From Aromatoleum evansii (lineage in GTDB: Bacteria; Pseudomonadota; Gammaproteobacteria; Burkholderiales; Rhodocyclaceae), in contig NZ_WTVK01000001.1 of assembly GCF_012910805.1 (NCBI RefSeq), positions 1 to 64,000 on the forward strand: 64,000 nt of DNA. Direction: 5' to 3'. A program made the position numbers and the translations under genes. The notes beneath the pieces are model-generated. The model saw nothing but the letters and a program-made list of their open reading frames with translations, searched no databases and was not told the origin of the DNA. Of the stretch, positions 1-11,880 are shown piece after piece; the first letter of the stretch is position 1, and every line of letters starts with the position of its first letter.

Positions 1-23
1 AGGCGGGGGTGGGGGGCGGGCAT
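1..23 (-). CDS. possible 5' end of a divergent gene cut by the left edge
   Basis: Reading the minus strand, an ATG at 23-21 is followed by seven open codons up to the edge, and GGAG lies 9 bases upstream of it. The translated start is MPAPHPR. If real, it is divergent from hutD and would share the TGTATATACA site at 48-59. A hut gene (for example hutF or hutC) is the natural guess from context, but nothing in seven codons proves it. Confidence 0.25.
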
Positions 24-47
24 CGCGGTATCTCCGTGTCGGTTGTG

Positions 48-59
48 TTGTATATACAA
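48..59. promoter_or_regulatory. TTGTATATACAA palindrome, putative HutC operator
   Basis: A perfect 12-bp palindrome. Its core TGTA-TA-TACA matches the TGTA-N2-TACA pattern known for HutC, the urocanate-responsive GntR-family repressor of histidine utilisation. It sits about 25 bases upstream of the possible divergent start at 23 and 272 bases upstream of hutD. Functional assignment is inferred from sequence plus the neighbouring hutD. Confidence 0.55.
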
Positions 60-267
60 TAGAGTCGCCGCGGTGAGGCGTCAAGGGATTTCTTTCCGAT
101 CGGGCGATCGCGATTCCGGCGCGTCCGGCCGATGCGCGCGTCGGCTTCGTCTCCCCGAATTCTGCAGGTACGGAGCAGGCTTGAGTGCCGCGTGCTCCGG
201 ATGGGAGCTGGCCGGAGCGGCGGCTCGTGCGTGCGGATGTTTGCCGGATCCGAGCTCCAGGATGTAA

Positions 268-277
268 TGTATATACA
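268..277. promoter_or_regulatory. TGTATATACA palindrome, second putative HutC operator
   Basis: A perfect 10-bp palindrome with the same core as the site at 48-59, ending 54 bases before the hutD start codon. Two identical sites flanking one intergenic region make chance occurrence unlikely in DNA this GC-rich. Confidence 0.55.
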
Positions 278-331
278 GATAGTCGGGCGGCTGAAAGTGC
301 CGCTATCGACCAACCGATCGCAGGGAGAGGC

Positions 332-940
332 ATGAGGATGGTGAAATTGGCGGCCGAGGCGTATCGCCGGATGCCGTGGAAGAACGGTGGGGGCGTGACG
401 CTGGAGATCGCTGTCGCACCTGCCGGCGCAGGGCTCGATGACTTCGACTGGCGCGTCAGCAGCGCACACGTCGAAGTGGCGGGGCCGTTCTCCAACTTTC
501 CCGGGGTCGATCGCAGCCTGGCGCTACTCGGCGGCGCGGGGATGGATCTCGTCGTGGGCAGGCGTAGCACAGCCCTCGCGCAGGACGGGCCGGTGTTCGC
601 CTTCGACGGGGGCGCCGCGGCCCGGGCGGAACTGCCGGTGGGGCCGGTGACGGACTTCAACGTGATGAGCCGTCGCGGCCGCTGGACGCATCGGCTGACG
701 CGCATGCGCCTCGATGCCGCCCGTGAGCTGCAGTTCGACGCTGATGTAGCCTTGCTCTACTGCGCTTCGGGTCGTCTGATCGTGCGCGCCGAGGGGCATG
801 GGGCGTGTGTACTGGAGGCCGACGACGCGCTGCAGGTCGAGGGCGCGGCGCCGCTCGCCGTGCTGCTCGCACCCTCCGGCGCCGCTTCGTTGCTCGTTGT
901 CGAGTTATGGCGCAGCGCACGGACTGCGTGCTCGCGATGA
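332..940 (+). CDS. hutD: HutD/Ves family cupin protein
   Basis: 202-residue HutD-type protein. HutD is a bicupin conserved in hut operons; it is thought to moderate the histidine degradation pathway, perhaps by binding a pathway intermediate such as formylglutamate, and is not an enzyme of the pathway itself. Family motifs visible: PWKNGGGVTLEIA near residue 15, WRVSSAHVEVAGPFSNFPG near 40-58, and VTDFNVMSRRG in the middle. I chose the ATG at 332 because GGGAGAGG lies directly upstream; an open extension to 185 has no family resemblance. An alternative ATG is at 338. The rest of the hut operon presumably lies to the left of the window. The downstream neighbour (Lrp regulator) is convergent. 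Confidence 0.85.
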   Translation: MRMVKLAAEAYRRMPWKNGGGVTLEIAVAPAGAGLDDFDWRVSSAHVEVAGPFSNFPGVDRSLALLGGAGMDLVVGRRSTALAQDGPVFAFDGGAAARAELPVGPVTDFNVMSRRGRWTHRLTRMRLDAARELQFDADVALLYCASGRLIVRAEGHGACVLEADDALQVEGAAPLAVLLAPSGAASLLVVELWRSARTACSR

Positions 941-1016
941 CGGCGGTGCAGAGGCTGATCGCGGACATCCGCGCCGCGTTCTTCCTCCCGCCTTCGCTCT
1001 GAGCGGCGCTGCGCCG

Positions 1017-1448
1017 TCAGGAGCTTTCGCCACGGTAGCTGGCGAGGTGGATGCTGGTCTCGGTGTGCTGGATGCTGCGGATCAGCCGGATGCGTTCGAG
1101 CACGTTCGACAGCTCGGTGAGGTTTTCCGCGCGCAGCTCCGCGAGCAGGTCCCAGCGACCGTTGGTGTCGTGCAGCGACGCGACGCCCGGCTCGCCGAGC
1201 AGGCTGGCGATCACAGAACGCGTCTCGTTGCCGGCGACGACGATGCTCATCCACGCGCGGATCTCGTTGGGCTGCGAGTCGGGCCGCAGCTTCACCGTGT
1301 AGCCGACGATGATCCCGTCGTTCTCCAGCTTGGTGATGCGGTTCGTGACGGTGCCGCGCGACACCTTCAACTTGTGTGCGAGATGCGCGACGCTCATCCG
1401 CGCGTCGTTGCGCAGGAGGCTGATCAGTTGCTGGTCCAGGCTGTCCAT
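1017..1448 (-). CDS. Lrp/AsnC family transcriptional regulator
   Basis: 143 residues, the normal size of an Lrp/AsnC protein. Residues about 3-50 form the winged helix-turn-helix (MSVAHLAHKLKVSRGTVTNRI) and residues about 62-135 the RAM ligand-binding/oligomerisation domain. Family members respond to amino acids. The gene is divergent from the ornithine cyclodeaminase gene with 136 bases between them, so the most likely target is that gene and its own promoter, with ornithine, arginine or proline as candidate effectors (inference). No clear Shine-Dalgarno precedes the ATG. Confidence 0.9.
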   Translation of the reverse strand: MDSLDQQLISLLRNDARMSVAHLAHKLKVSRGTVTNRITKLENDGIIVGYTVKLRPDSQPNEIRAWMSIVVAGNETRSVIASLLGEPGVASLHDTNGRWDLLAELRAENLTELSNVLERIRLIRSIQHTETSIHLASYRGESS

Positions 1449-1470
1449 TTTGTCGAACTGTCAGTAATGG

Positions 1471-1497
1471 TTATCGAATTGATCAACTTTTTATCAA
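1471..1497. promoter_or_regulatory. dyad-rich AT tract between Lrp gene and ocd
   Basis: The 136-base gap is far more AT-rich than its surroundings. It contains the perfect 8-bp palindrome TTGATCAA at 1479-1486, and TTGAT at 1479-1483 is repeated inverted as ATCAA at 1493-1497; ATCGAATTGAT at 1473-1483 is a further imperfect dyad. Lrp-family operators are AT-rich imperfect palindromes, so this is the best candidate site for the adjacent regulator. Confidence 0.4.
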
Positions 1498-1584
1498 AAT
1501 AGCACAGTTGGTGTCATTTTTATTGACGCGGAACTCGTCGATCATGTCCTCACTGAATCGCAAGACACAACGAGGAGCGAGACC

Positions 1585-2661
1585 ATGAAAACCAGCAACC
1601 GTATCCCCACCCGTTTCCTGAGCGCCGAGCGCGCCGCCGAACTGGTTGCCGGGAAAGGCTTCGCGCACTGCCTCGCGGGCATGGCCGAGTACATCCGCCA
1701 GGACTTTCTGCGCTGGAACGACTTCGAGAAGACCGCCCGCGTCGCCAATCATTCCGACGACGGCGTGATCGAGCTGATGCCGATCTCGGACGACTCGCTG
1801 TACTCGTTCAAGTACGTGAATGGCCACCCGAAGAACCATCGCTTCGGCCTGAGCACGGTGATGGCCTTCGGTGTGCTCGCGGACGTCGATACCGGCGCGC
1901 CGACCCTGGTCAGCGAGCTGACGCTGACCACCGCACTGCGCACTGCCGCGACTTCCGCGGTGGCTGCCCGTGCGTTGGCCCGTCCGGACAGCAAGCGCAT
2001 GGCACTGATCGGAAACGGCGCGCAGAGCGAGTTTCAGGCGCTGGCCTTCCATCACCTGCTGGGCATCACCGAGTTCCACCTGTACGACGTGGATTCCGCG
2101 GCAACCGACAAGCTGATGCGCAACCTCGACCGCATGGGCCTCACGGCCAAGCGCTTCAGCAGCACGCGGGAAGCCGTGAAGGGCTGCGACATCGTCACCA
2201 CCGTGACGGCCGACAAGACCAACGCGACGATCCTGACCCCCGACATGATCGAGCCGGGCATGCACATCAACGGCGTCGGCGGCGACTGCCCGGGCAAGAC
2301 CGAGCTGCACGCCGATGTACTGCGAATGGGGCGCGTGTTCTGCGAGTTCGAGCCGCAGTCGCGCGTCGAGGGCGACATGCAGCAGATGCCGGCCGACTTC
2401 GCGGTGACGGAACTGTGGAGCGTGCTCGCCGGCAAGGCGCCGGGCCGTCAGGCGGCCGACGAAGTGACGGTGTTCGACTCGGTCGGCTTCGCGTTGGAGG
2501 ATTTCTCGGCGCTGCGCTTCATGCGCGATCTCGCGATCGAGCTGGGTGTCGACGAAGAGATCTCGCTGATCCCCGATCTCGCCGACCCGAAGAACCTGTT
2601 CGGTTCGGTGCCGGTGAGCGCCGCCCCGCGTGCTGCGGTGCGCGAGTTGCAGGCGGCCTGA
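1585..2661 (+). CDS. ocd: ornithine cyclodeaminase
   Basis: 358-residue member of the ornithine cyclodeaminase/mu-crystallin family. The enzyme converts L-ornithine to L-proline and ammonia with bound NAD. The NAD-binding loop IGNGAQSE is at about 142-149, KYVNGHP (Lys76) matches the substrate-binding lysine region, and VGGDCPGKTELH contains Asp234, the counterpart of the catalytic aspartate of the Pseudomonas enzyme. The length is close to that of the characterised P. putida protein (about 350). GAGGAG upstream fixes the ATG at 1585. It is monocistronic, divergent from the Lrp-type regulator, and followed by a hairpin at 2668-2695. It would feed arginine/ornithine nitrogen into proline. Confidence 0.9.
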   Translation: MKTSNRIPTRFLSAERAAELVAGKGFAHCLAGMAEYIRQDFLRWNDFEKTARVANHSDDGVIELMPISDDSLYSFKYVNGHPKNHRFGLSTVMAFGVLADVDTGAPTLVSELTLTTALRTAATSAVAARALARPDSKRMALIGNGAQSEFQALAFHHLLGITEFHLYDVDSAATDKLMRNLDRMGLTAKRFSSTREAVKGCDIVTTVTADKTNATILTPDMIEPGMHINGVGGDCPGKTELHADVLRMGRVFCEFEPQSRVEGDMQQMPADFAVTELWSVLAGKAPGRQAADEVTVFDSVGFALEDFSALRFMRDLAIELGVDEEISLIPDLADPKNLFGSVPVSAAPRAAVRELQAA

Positions 2662-2667
2662 GCCGTA

Positions 2668-2695
2668 CCGGGTCCGCCGTTTGCGGCGGGCCCGG
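2668..2695. terminator. hairpin between convergent ocd and LysR genes
   Basis: Arms CCGGGTCCGCCG (2668-2679) and CGGCGGGCCCGG (2684-2695) pair over 12 positions with one G-T wobble and a TTTG loop. It follows the ocd stop codon by 6 bases. No T-run follows, so termination is inferred from position and stem strength. Confidence 0.5.
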
Positions 2696-2780
2696 CAATC
2701 CCGCGCCCGCCTCCGCTGCGGGCGTGTGCGGGTCTGGTCCCGGCCGACGAAACATCGTCGGCGCGAACGCTTCTCCGCCC

Positions 2781-3707
2781 CTACGCCGCCCGCTCCGCGG
2801 CGGGCCTCGAGGCGTCGCGGTAGGCCGCGGCTTCGGCCAGCAGCCATTCGGTAAAGCGCTTCAGTGCCGGGTTGGTGCTCGGCGGGTCGGGGTAGACGAG
2901 GTGGTAGCCCATCTCGGAGCGCAGCGGCAGGTCGAAGGGAATGGCCAGCTGCCCCGACTCCAGTTCGCTGAGTGCCAGGAAGCGCGGCACGAGCGCCACG
3001 CCCAGTCCCGCGCAGGCGGCTTCCACGAGCATCGAGAACAGGTCGAAGCGCGGACCGCCCATCGCGTCCACGTCCTTCACGCCCGCCGCCTCGAACCAGC
3101 GTTGCCACGCGGCGTGGCGATTCACCTGATGGAGCAGCGGCAGGCTCGCGAGGTCGCGCGGTTCGCGGCAGGGCTGCTCGCGCAGCAGCTGGGGGCTGCA
3201 CACCGGCACCATCTCCTCGCCGAACAGCGGATGCGAGATTGCGCCCGCCCATGCCGGCGAGCCGAAATGGATCGCCGCGTCGAACGACGTTTCGGTGAAC
3301 ACGAAGGGGTCGGAGTATGTCCTCAGATTCACCGTGATCCCGGGATTCGCCGCGTGGAACTGTGCGAGCCGCGGGATCAGCCAGCGCGAACCGAAGGTCG
3401 GGATCACCGCCAGTTCCAGCACATTGCGCTCGCCGCGGTGCGACATCAGCGAGACCGTATGTCGCTCGAGACGATCGAGATCCTCTGCGACGCGCTTCGC
3501 GTAGATCGCGCCGGCCTCGGTCAGCGAAATGCGCTTCTTGATGCGGTTGAACAGCGGCACGCCGAGGTAATCCTCCAGCGAGGCGATCTGCTTGCACACG
3601 GCGCTCTGCGTGAGCGACAGCGCGTCGGCGGCGCGCGTGAAACTCAGGTGGCGCGCGGCCGCCTCGAATGCAACGAGCGCCTCGATGCTGGGAATGCGCC
3701 GGCGCAT
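2781..3707 (-). CDS. LysR family transcriptional regulator, GcvA-like
   Basis: 308 residues with an N-terminal LysR helix-turn-helix (about residues 3-62: AARHLSFTRAADALSLTQSA) followed by a substrate-binding effector domain. The sequence style, with SIEALVAFEAAARHLSFTRAA and PLFNRIKKRISLTEAG, resembles the GcvA/AmpR/TrpI branch. I start it at 3707 because GGAGGAAG stands just before this ATG; the frame stays open to 3797, but that extension has no family similarity. It has no obvious adjacent target: it converges on ocd and is divergent from a 62-residue unknown protein and DUF3422. Its effector is unknown. Confidence 0.85.
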   Translation of the reverse strand: MRRRIPSIEALVAFEAAARHLSFTRAADALSLTQSAVCKQIASLEDYLGVPLFNRIKKRISLTEAGAIYAKRVAEDLDRLERHTVSLMSHRGERNVLELAVIPTFGSRWLIPRLAQFHAANPGITVNLRTYSDPFVFTETSFDAAIHFGSPAWAGAISHPLFGEEMVPVCSPQLLREQPCREPRDLASLPLLHQVNRHAAWQRWFEAAGVKDVDAMGGPRFDLFSMLVEAACAGLGVALVPRFLALSELESGQLAIPFDLPLRSEMGYHLVYPDPPSTNPALKRFTEWLLAEAAAYRDASRPAAERAA

Positions 3708-3908
3708 GAATACTTCCTCCGAGTCACGATCTTCGTAGTTTATTTCGTTTGAGCCCGCCCGGCGCTTGAACAAGAATTCGCCTCGGCCAGTCGGCACCCC
3801 AATAACGACAAACGACGCCAGCGTGCGTGCAGGGAAGGCGGAGCATCGCTCCGGGAAAGCCGATTGTTTTCCTTCTTTTCAATACGCTCTAATTGGAGAC
3901 AGCAAGAA

Positions 3909-4097
3909 ATGATTCCCCAGCAACAGGCATCCATCAAGGAATTCGGATTGATCGCCGGCAAGGCCGGTGCGAAGGTCGGCAGCGAGCTCGCGAGCCGCCT
4001 GAAGCGCCGCGTCGATCCGCGCTGCGAGGACTACGACACCCAGGTCGAGGTGGAGCGCCGCGACCTCGCCGCGGTGGTCGTGCTCGGCTACAACTGA
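3909..4097 (+). CDS. small protein of unknown function
   Basis: A 62-residue frame starting MIPQQQASIKEF, with GGAG 11 bases before the ATG. It is hydrophilic, rich in Lys/Arg in the middle (SRLKRRVDPR), has no signal peptide or membrane segment, and ends AAVVVLGYN. I do not recognise a family. It lies between the divergent LysR gene and the DUF3422 gene, 83 bases before the latter, so it may be co-transcribed with it. Codon use matches the surroundings. It could be non-coding. Confidence 0.5.
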   Translation: MIPQQQASIKEFGLIAGKAGAKVGSELASRLKRRVDPRCEDYDTQVEVERRDLAAVVVLGYN

Positions 4098-4180
4098 CCG
4101 GCAGGCGGGCGCGCGGAGCTTATCGGTCCCTTGGGCTCTGCGCGGGACCACGCACAGCGCGCCCGCCGCGGCATTCCGCG

Positions 4181-5515
4181 ATGAATCTTCCCCGCAGTCT
4201 GAATCACCCGCAGCGCCTCGCGCTCGCGAGCGAGATCCACTCCCGGCCCTTCATGGTCATCGCCGCGCCGGCGCGCGTGTCGCACCTCGCGATCCATTGC
4301 GAGGACGGCAACGGGGGCGGCGAGGGCGGCCTGAGTGGCGATTGGCACGAACGCACGCTGCAGGCCCTGTGCGCACGCTTCGGCGTCTCCGGACCGAAGG
4401 CCGGCGCGCAGCATTTCTTTCACGACTTCGGCCACTTCCGCATCAAGTGGGAGCGGCACACCGAATTCGCCACCTACACTTTCGTCGAGCCCGGGCGCGG
4501 CGGCGCGGACTTCGCACAGACTGCGATGCGCCACGTGCCGATGGACTGGCTCGAATCGCTCGGCGCCTCGGTCGTCGTCGCCTCACACATCCACGCAGAG
4601 CAGGGCGAGCCGCTGGACCTCGCCGACGAACGGCTGCACGCGCTGTTCCCGATGCCGCCGCGGGTCGGCAGCCGCGTGCTCTCGGGCGGCGAGATTTGGA
4701 CTGACTTCCAGGTCGGCCCCGACGGCTTCTCGCGCTATCTGGTGCGCGACACTGGCCTGCGCGAGGCACAGATGGGCCGGCTCGTGCAGCGCATCTGCGA
4801 GATCGAGACCTACCTGATGATGGCGCTGCTCGCGCTGCCGCTCGCGCGCGAGGGCATCTTGCGCCTCGATCGCATCGAGGAGGATCTGAGCGATGTCGGC
4901 ACCCGGCTGTGCGAACTCGAGATCGACGGCGACGCCGAGCAGCTGCTGCGCGAGATCTCGCGCCTGGACGCGCGCATGCGCGCGATGTCGCATGCCACCG
5001 GTTACCGCTTCAGCGCTGCCCAGGCCTACTACCGCATCGTGCAGGCGCGCATCGGCGAATTGCGCGAACAGCGGATCGAGGGTGTGCCGACGATAGGCGA
5101 GTTCATGGAGCGGCGTCTTGCGCCGGCAATGGACACCTGCGTTTCGGTGGCCGAGCGCCAGGACGCGCTCGCGCACAAGGTGAGTCGCGCCAACGACATG
5201 CTGCGCACGCGCGTCAATCTTGCGCAGGAGCGGCAGAACCAAAGCGTCCTGGAGAGCCTGAGCCGCAGCGCGCGCCTGCAGCTGAAGCTGCAGCAGGCGG
5301 TGGAAGGCTTGTCGGTGGTCGCAATTTCCTATTACGGCATCGGGCTCGCGGCCTATGCGCTGAAGGCGCTGAAGGGCTGGGGCGTGGAGGTGCCGGTGGA
5401 TCAGGCGATCGGTCTGGCGCTACCGCTGGTGTGCGCGGCGACGTGGTTCGGCACGCGGCGGCTGCATGGGAAGTTGCACCGACTCGGTGAGCAGCGGGCC
5501 GCTGCGGTGAGATAG
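4181..5515 (+). CDS. DUF3422 family membrane-anchored protein
   Basis: 444 residues. The N-terminus (MNLPRSLNHPQRLALASEIHSRP) and overall length match the DUF3422 family (COG4949, predicted membrane-anchored proteins), whose function is not established. The central 250-370 region is rich in charged heptads (QARIGELREQRIEG, VAERQDALAHKVSRANDML) suggesting helical bundles. Two hydrophobic stretches near the C-terminus (about 375-395 and 405-425, LSVVAISYYGIGLAAYALKA and the segment before WFGTRRL) look like a membrane hairpin, leaving most of the protein on one face. The ATG at 4181 is chosen by family start; the frame is open upstream to 3893 without similarity. Confidence 0.8.
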   Translation: MNLPRSLNHPQRLALASEIHSRPFMVIAAPARVSHLAIHCEDGNGGGEGGLSGDWHERTLQALCARFGVSGPKAGAQHFFHDFGHFRIKWERHTEFATYTFVEPGRGGADFAQTAMRHVPMDWLESLGASVVVASHIHAEQGEPLDLADERLHALFPMPPRVGSRVLSGGEIWTDFQVGPDGFSRYLVRDTGLREAQMGRLVQRICEIETYLMMALLALPLAREGILRLDRIEEDLSDVGTRLCELEIDGDAEQLLREISRLDARMRAMSHATGYRFSAAQAYYRIVQARIGELREQRIEGVPTIGEFMERRLAPAMDTCVSVAERQDALAHKVSRANDMLRTRVNLAQERQNQSVLESLSRSARLQLKLQQAVEGLSVVAISYYGIGLAAYALKALKGWGVEVPVDQAIGLALPLVCAATWFGTRRLHGKLHRLGEQRAAAVR

Positions 5516-5551
5516 CATCGACGCCGGGGAGGGATGTCGGTCTATATCGCA

Positions 5552-5641
5552 GGGCGGGAGGAGCGCAGCACATCCCGCCATTCGAAGCGCAGAGAGCCAC
5601 CCGACCACCGCATCGCGGGATACGCCTTTGGCTCCTCCCGC
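5552..5641. repeat. 90-bp REP-like inverted-repeat element, copy 1
   Basis: Perfect 11-bp outer arms GCGGGAGGAGC (5554-5564) and GCTCCTCCCGC (5631-5641), with inner inverted motifs CATCCCGCC and CGCGGGATACGCC. The same structure, same length and very similar arms recur at 11739-11828. It ends one base before the stop codon of the AraC gene. It fits the paired-REP type of dispersed element; it could also act as a bidirectional terminator for the convergent DUF3422 and AraC genes. Confidence 0.75.
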
Positions 5642-5642
5642 T

Positions 5643-6725
5643 CTAGCTTCGTGCTTCGTCATGTGTTCGGGGGGAACCCGGCGCCATTGCGACGGACCGC
5701 TCCCGAAACGCACTGGGCGGCTCCCCGGTCCACTGCCGGAAGGCCCGGGCAAAACTCTTCTCGTTGCGGAACCCGACAGACAACGCGATCTGCTTCACGG
5801 TGCGGTTGGTCCGTCGCAGCAGCTCGATCGCCCGCTCGCGCCGTGCCTCGTCCTTCAACTGCTGAAGGGACGCGCCTTCCTCGTCGAGCTGGCGGTGCAG
5901 CGTGCGCGGCGACAGGTGCAGGCGCTCGGCCAGCGTCTCGGCGGTCGCGCCCTCGTCGAGCCGTTCGCGCAGCAGGTGGCGCACGCGCTGCACCAGCAGG
6001 CGGTCGCGACGGTATTGCAGCACCGTGAGCGGCAGGGCGCGGCGCAGCATCTGCTGCAGCGCCGTCTCGTCACGCCGTAGGGGCAGCCGCAGGTACTGCG
6101 CGTCGAAGCTGATTTCGGCCTGCTCCGCATCGAAATGCACCGGCCCCTGGAACAGCAGCGGATAGACGCCCTTGTGCGGCGGCGCGGGAAAGGGGAAGCG
6201 CGCCGCGTGCAGCGGGATGCGCGAGTCGATTGCCCAGCAGGCGTAGCCCAGCAGGTAGCGCAGCAGCGTGACGATGCAGAACTCGTGCATGTCGCCGAGG
6301 TAGCGCCGCACTTCGAGGCGGATGCGCGCGACGTCGCGGTCCTCGCCGAGGTGCAGCAGGATGTCGTCGGTGAGCAGGCGGTGGTGGCGGCACCAGCGCT
6401 TGAGCGCGACGCCGAGGTCCGGCGAGGTCAGCGAAGCGCGGCACAGCATGCCGTAGCTACCCCATGGCAGGCGGCGCGAGAACCAGCCCAGCGCCTCGTC
6501 GTCGAGCTCCTGCATCGCCACCGCCGACATGATCTCCATCTGCCCGGCAGTGACGCGTGCGGCGGGGTTTTCGAGCGCGGCCGGCGGAATCTGCGCCTCG
6601 CGCAAGGCGTTGGCAGGATTGATCCCGTAGCGGCGGTAGGCCGCGACGATCGCGCGGATGAAGGCGACAGGCGTCGCTGCTGGGCCGCGTGTGGGGTCGC
6701 CGACGGAAGGGATTACGGTTGCCAT
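5643..6725 (-). CDS. AraC family transcriptional regulator
   Basis: 360 residues. The N-terminal two thirds resemble the Arabinose_bd-type sensing domain found in OruR/ArgR-like AraC proteins ([29 protein letters not shown]); the C-terminal 100 residues carry the two AraC helix-turn-helix units ([20 protein letters not shown], then [20 protein letters not shown] followed by [10 protein letters not shown]). It is divergent from liuA with a 164-base gap, so it is probably the activator of the leucine/isovalerate operon. In many proteobacteria that operon is controlled by the MerR protein LiuR, so an AraC protein here would be an alternative control scheme (inference). Confidence 0.85.
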   Translation of the reverse strand: MATVIPSVGDPTRGPAATPVAFIRAIVAAYRRYGINPANALREAQIPPAALENPAARVTAGQMEIMSAVAMQELDDEALGWFSRRLPWGSYGMLCRASLTSPDLGVALKRWCRHHRLLTDDILLHLGEDRDVARIRLEVRRYLGDMHEFCIVTLLRYLLGYACWAIDSRIPLHAARFPFPAPPHKGVYPLLFQGPVHFDAEQAEISFDAQYLRLPLRRDETALQQMLRRALPLTVLQYRRDRLLVQRVRHLLRERLDEGATAETLAERLHLSPRTLHRQLDEEGASLQQLKDEARRERAIELLRRTNRTVKQIALSVGFRNEKSFARAFRQWTGEPPSAFRERSVAMAPGSPRTHDEARS

Positions 6726-6889
6726 CGGCGCATCATAAGTGCCTTGGCAGGATTTGCAACCATCTTGGCGCCCGATGCGTCGCCCGGCGACCTACTCTTA
6801 CGCGGTCACGACGTTTTGCCGATGCGCGTCTAAGCTTCATCGGTACACGTCCCGGATACCAACGCGATCAAAGGAACGAGGAGACCCCC

Positions 6890-8061
6890 ATGAACATTCC
6901 CAGCCTGAACTTCCACCACGGCGAAACCATCGAGGCGCTGCGCGACGCGGTGCGCCAGTTCGCCGAGGCCGAGATCGCCCCGCGCGCCGCCGAGATCGAC
7001 CGCGAGAACGAATTCCCTGCCGACCTGTGGAAGAAGTTCGGCGACATGGGCCTGCTGGGGATGACCGTCGAGGAGGAGTTCGGCGGCACCGACATGGGCT
7101 ACCTCGCGCACATCATCGCGATGGAAGAGATCTCGCGCGCGTCCGCGTCGGTGGGTCTGTCCTACGGCGCGCACTCGAACCTGTGCGTGAACCAGATCCG
7201 CCGCAACGGCAACGCCGCGCAGAAGGACAAGTACCTGCCCAAGCTGATCTCGGGCGAGCACGTCGGCGCGCTGGCGATGAGCGAGCCGAACGCGGGTTCG
7301 GACGTCGTCAGCATGAAGCTGCGCGCCGACAAGAAGGGCGACCGTTACGTGCTGAACGGCTCGAAGATGTGGATCACCAATGGCGGCGACGCCGACACGC
7401 TGGTCGTCTACGCCAAGACCGACACCAACGCCGGCCCGAAGGGCATCACCGCCTTCATCATCGAAAAGGGCATGAAGGGCTTCAGCCACGGCACCCATCT
7501 CGACAAGCTTGGCATGCGCGGCTCGAACACCTTTCCGCTGTTCTTCGACGACGTCGAAGTGCCGGAAGAGAACGTGCTGGGCCAGGTCGGCGGCGGCGTG
7601 AAGGTGCTGATGAGCGGCCTCGACTACGAGCGCACCGTGTTGTGCGGCGGCCCGCTCGGCATCATGGCGGCGTGCATGGACGTCGTCGTGCCCTACCTGC
7701 ACGAGCGCAAGCAGTTCGGCCAGTCGATCGGCGAATTCCAGCTGATGCAGGGCAAGATCGCCGACATGTACTCGGTGTGGAGCGCGACGCGCGCCTATGT
7801 GTATGCCGTCGGCCAGGCCTGCGACCGCGCGGACCACGCCCGCACGCTGCGCAAGGATGCCGCGGGCGCGATCCTGTACTCGGCCGAGAAGGCGACCTGG
7901 ATGGCGGGCGAGTCGATCCAGACCCTGGGCGGCGTCGGCTACACCAACGAATACGCGACCGGCCGCCTGTGGCGCGACGCGAAACTCTATGAGATCGGCG
8001 CCGGCACGAGCGAGATTCGCCGCATGCTGATCGGTCGCGAACTCTTCGCGGAGACGATGTG

Positions 8062-8062
<1 letters not shown>
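6890..8062 (+). CDS. liuA: isovaleryl-CoA dehydrogenase
   Basis: 390-residue acyl-CoA dehydrogenase. It oxidises isovaleryl-CoA to 3-methylcrotonyl-CoA with FAD and passes electrons to electron transfer flavoprotein. The acyl-CoA dehydrogenase signature [17 protein letters not shown] is at about 126-142. The segment [14 protein letters not shown] carries Glu247, in the position of the catalytic glutamate peculiar to isovaleryl-CoA dehydrogenases, which is the main reason for this specific call. GAGGAG precedes the ATG at 6890. It is the first gene of liuA-liuB-liuD; its TGA shares a base with the liuB ATG, indicating translational coupling. It is divergent from the AraC regulator. Confidence 0.93.
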
Positions 8063-9669
<1,607 letters not shown>

Positions 9670-9682
9670 GGGGGAGACAAGA

Positions 9683-11689
<2,007 letters not shown>

Positions 11690-11738
11690 GGAGCGGCGGG
11701 ATGCGCGTCCCGCTTTCCCGCCCGCTCGCATCATCGTA

Positions 11739-11828
11739 GGGCGGGAGGAGCCGAAGGCGTATCCCGCCAATCCAGTCGTTGCGCCATCGCGATCGCCGCG
11801 TGGCGGGATGCGCTTCGCTCCTCCCGCC
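11739..11828. repeat. 90-bp REP-like inverted-repeat element, copy 2
   Basis: Arms GGGCGGGAGGAGC (11739-11751) and GCTCCTCCCGCC (11817-11828), with inner inverted motifs GGCGTATCCCGCC and GGCGGGATGCGC. The length and arm sequence equal those of the element at 5552-5641; the central part differs. It lies between liuD and the acyl-CoA ligase gene. Confidence 0.75.
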
Positions 11829-11880
11829 GTACAGATCGCCTCAAAAAACATCCGAAACCGGGGACATTGGAGAGAGACAC

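Larger units (their letters stand above)
24..331. other. intergenic region upstream of hutD
   Basis: About 308 bases with no convincing gene; the short open frames here lack ribosome binding sites and family resemblance. It holds two copies of the palindrome TGTATATACA (48-59 and 268-277, separate entries) and the ribosome binding site GGGAGAGG at 323-330. The layout suits a divergent regulatory region of a hut locus. Confidence 0.5.
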
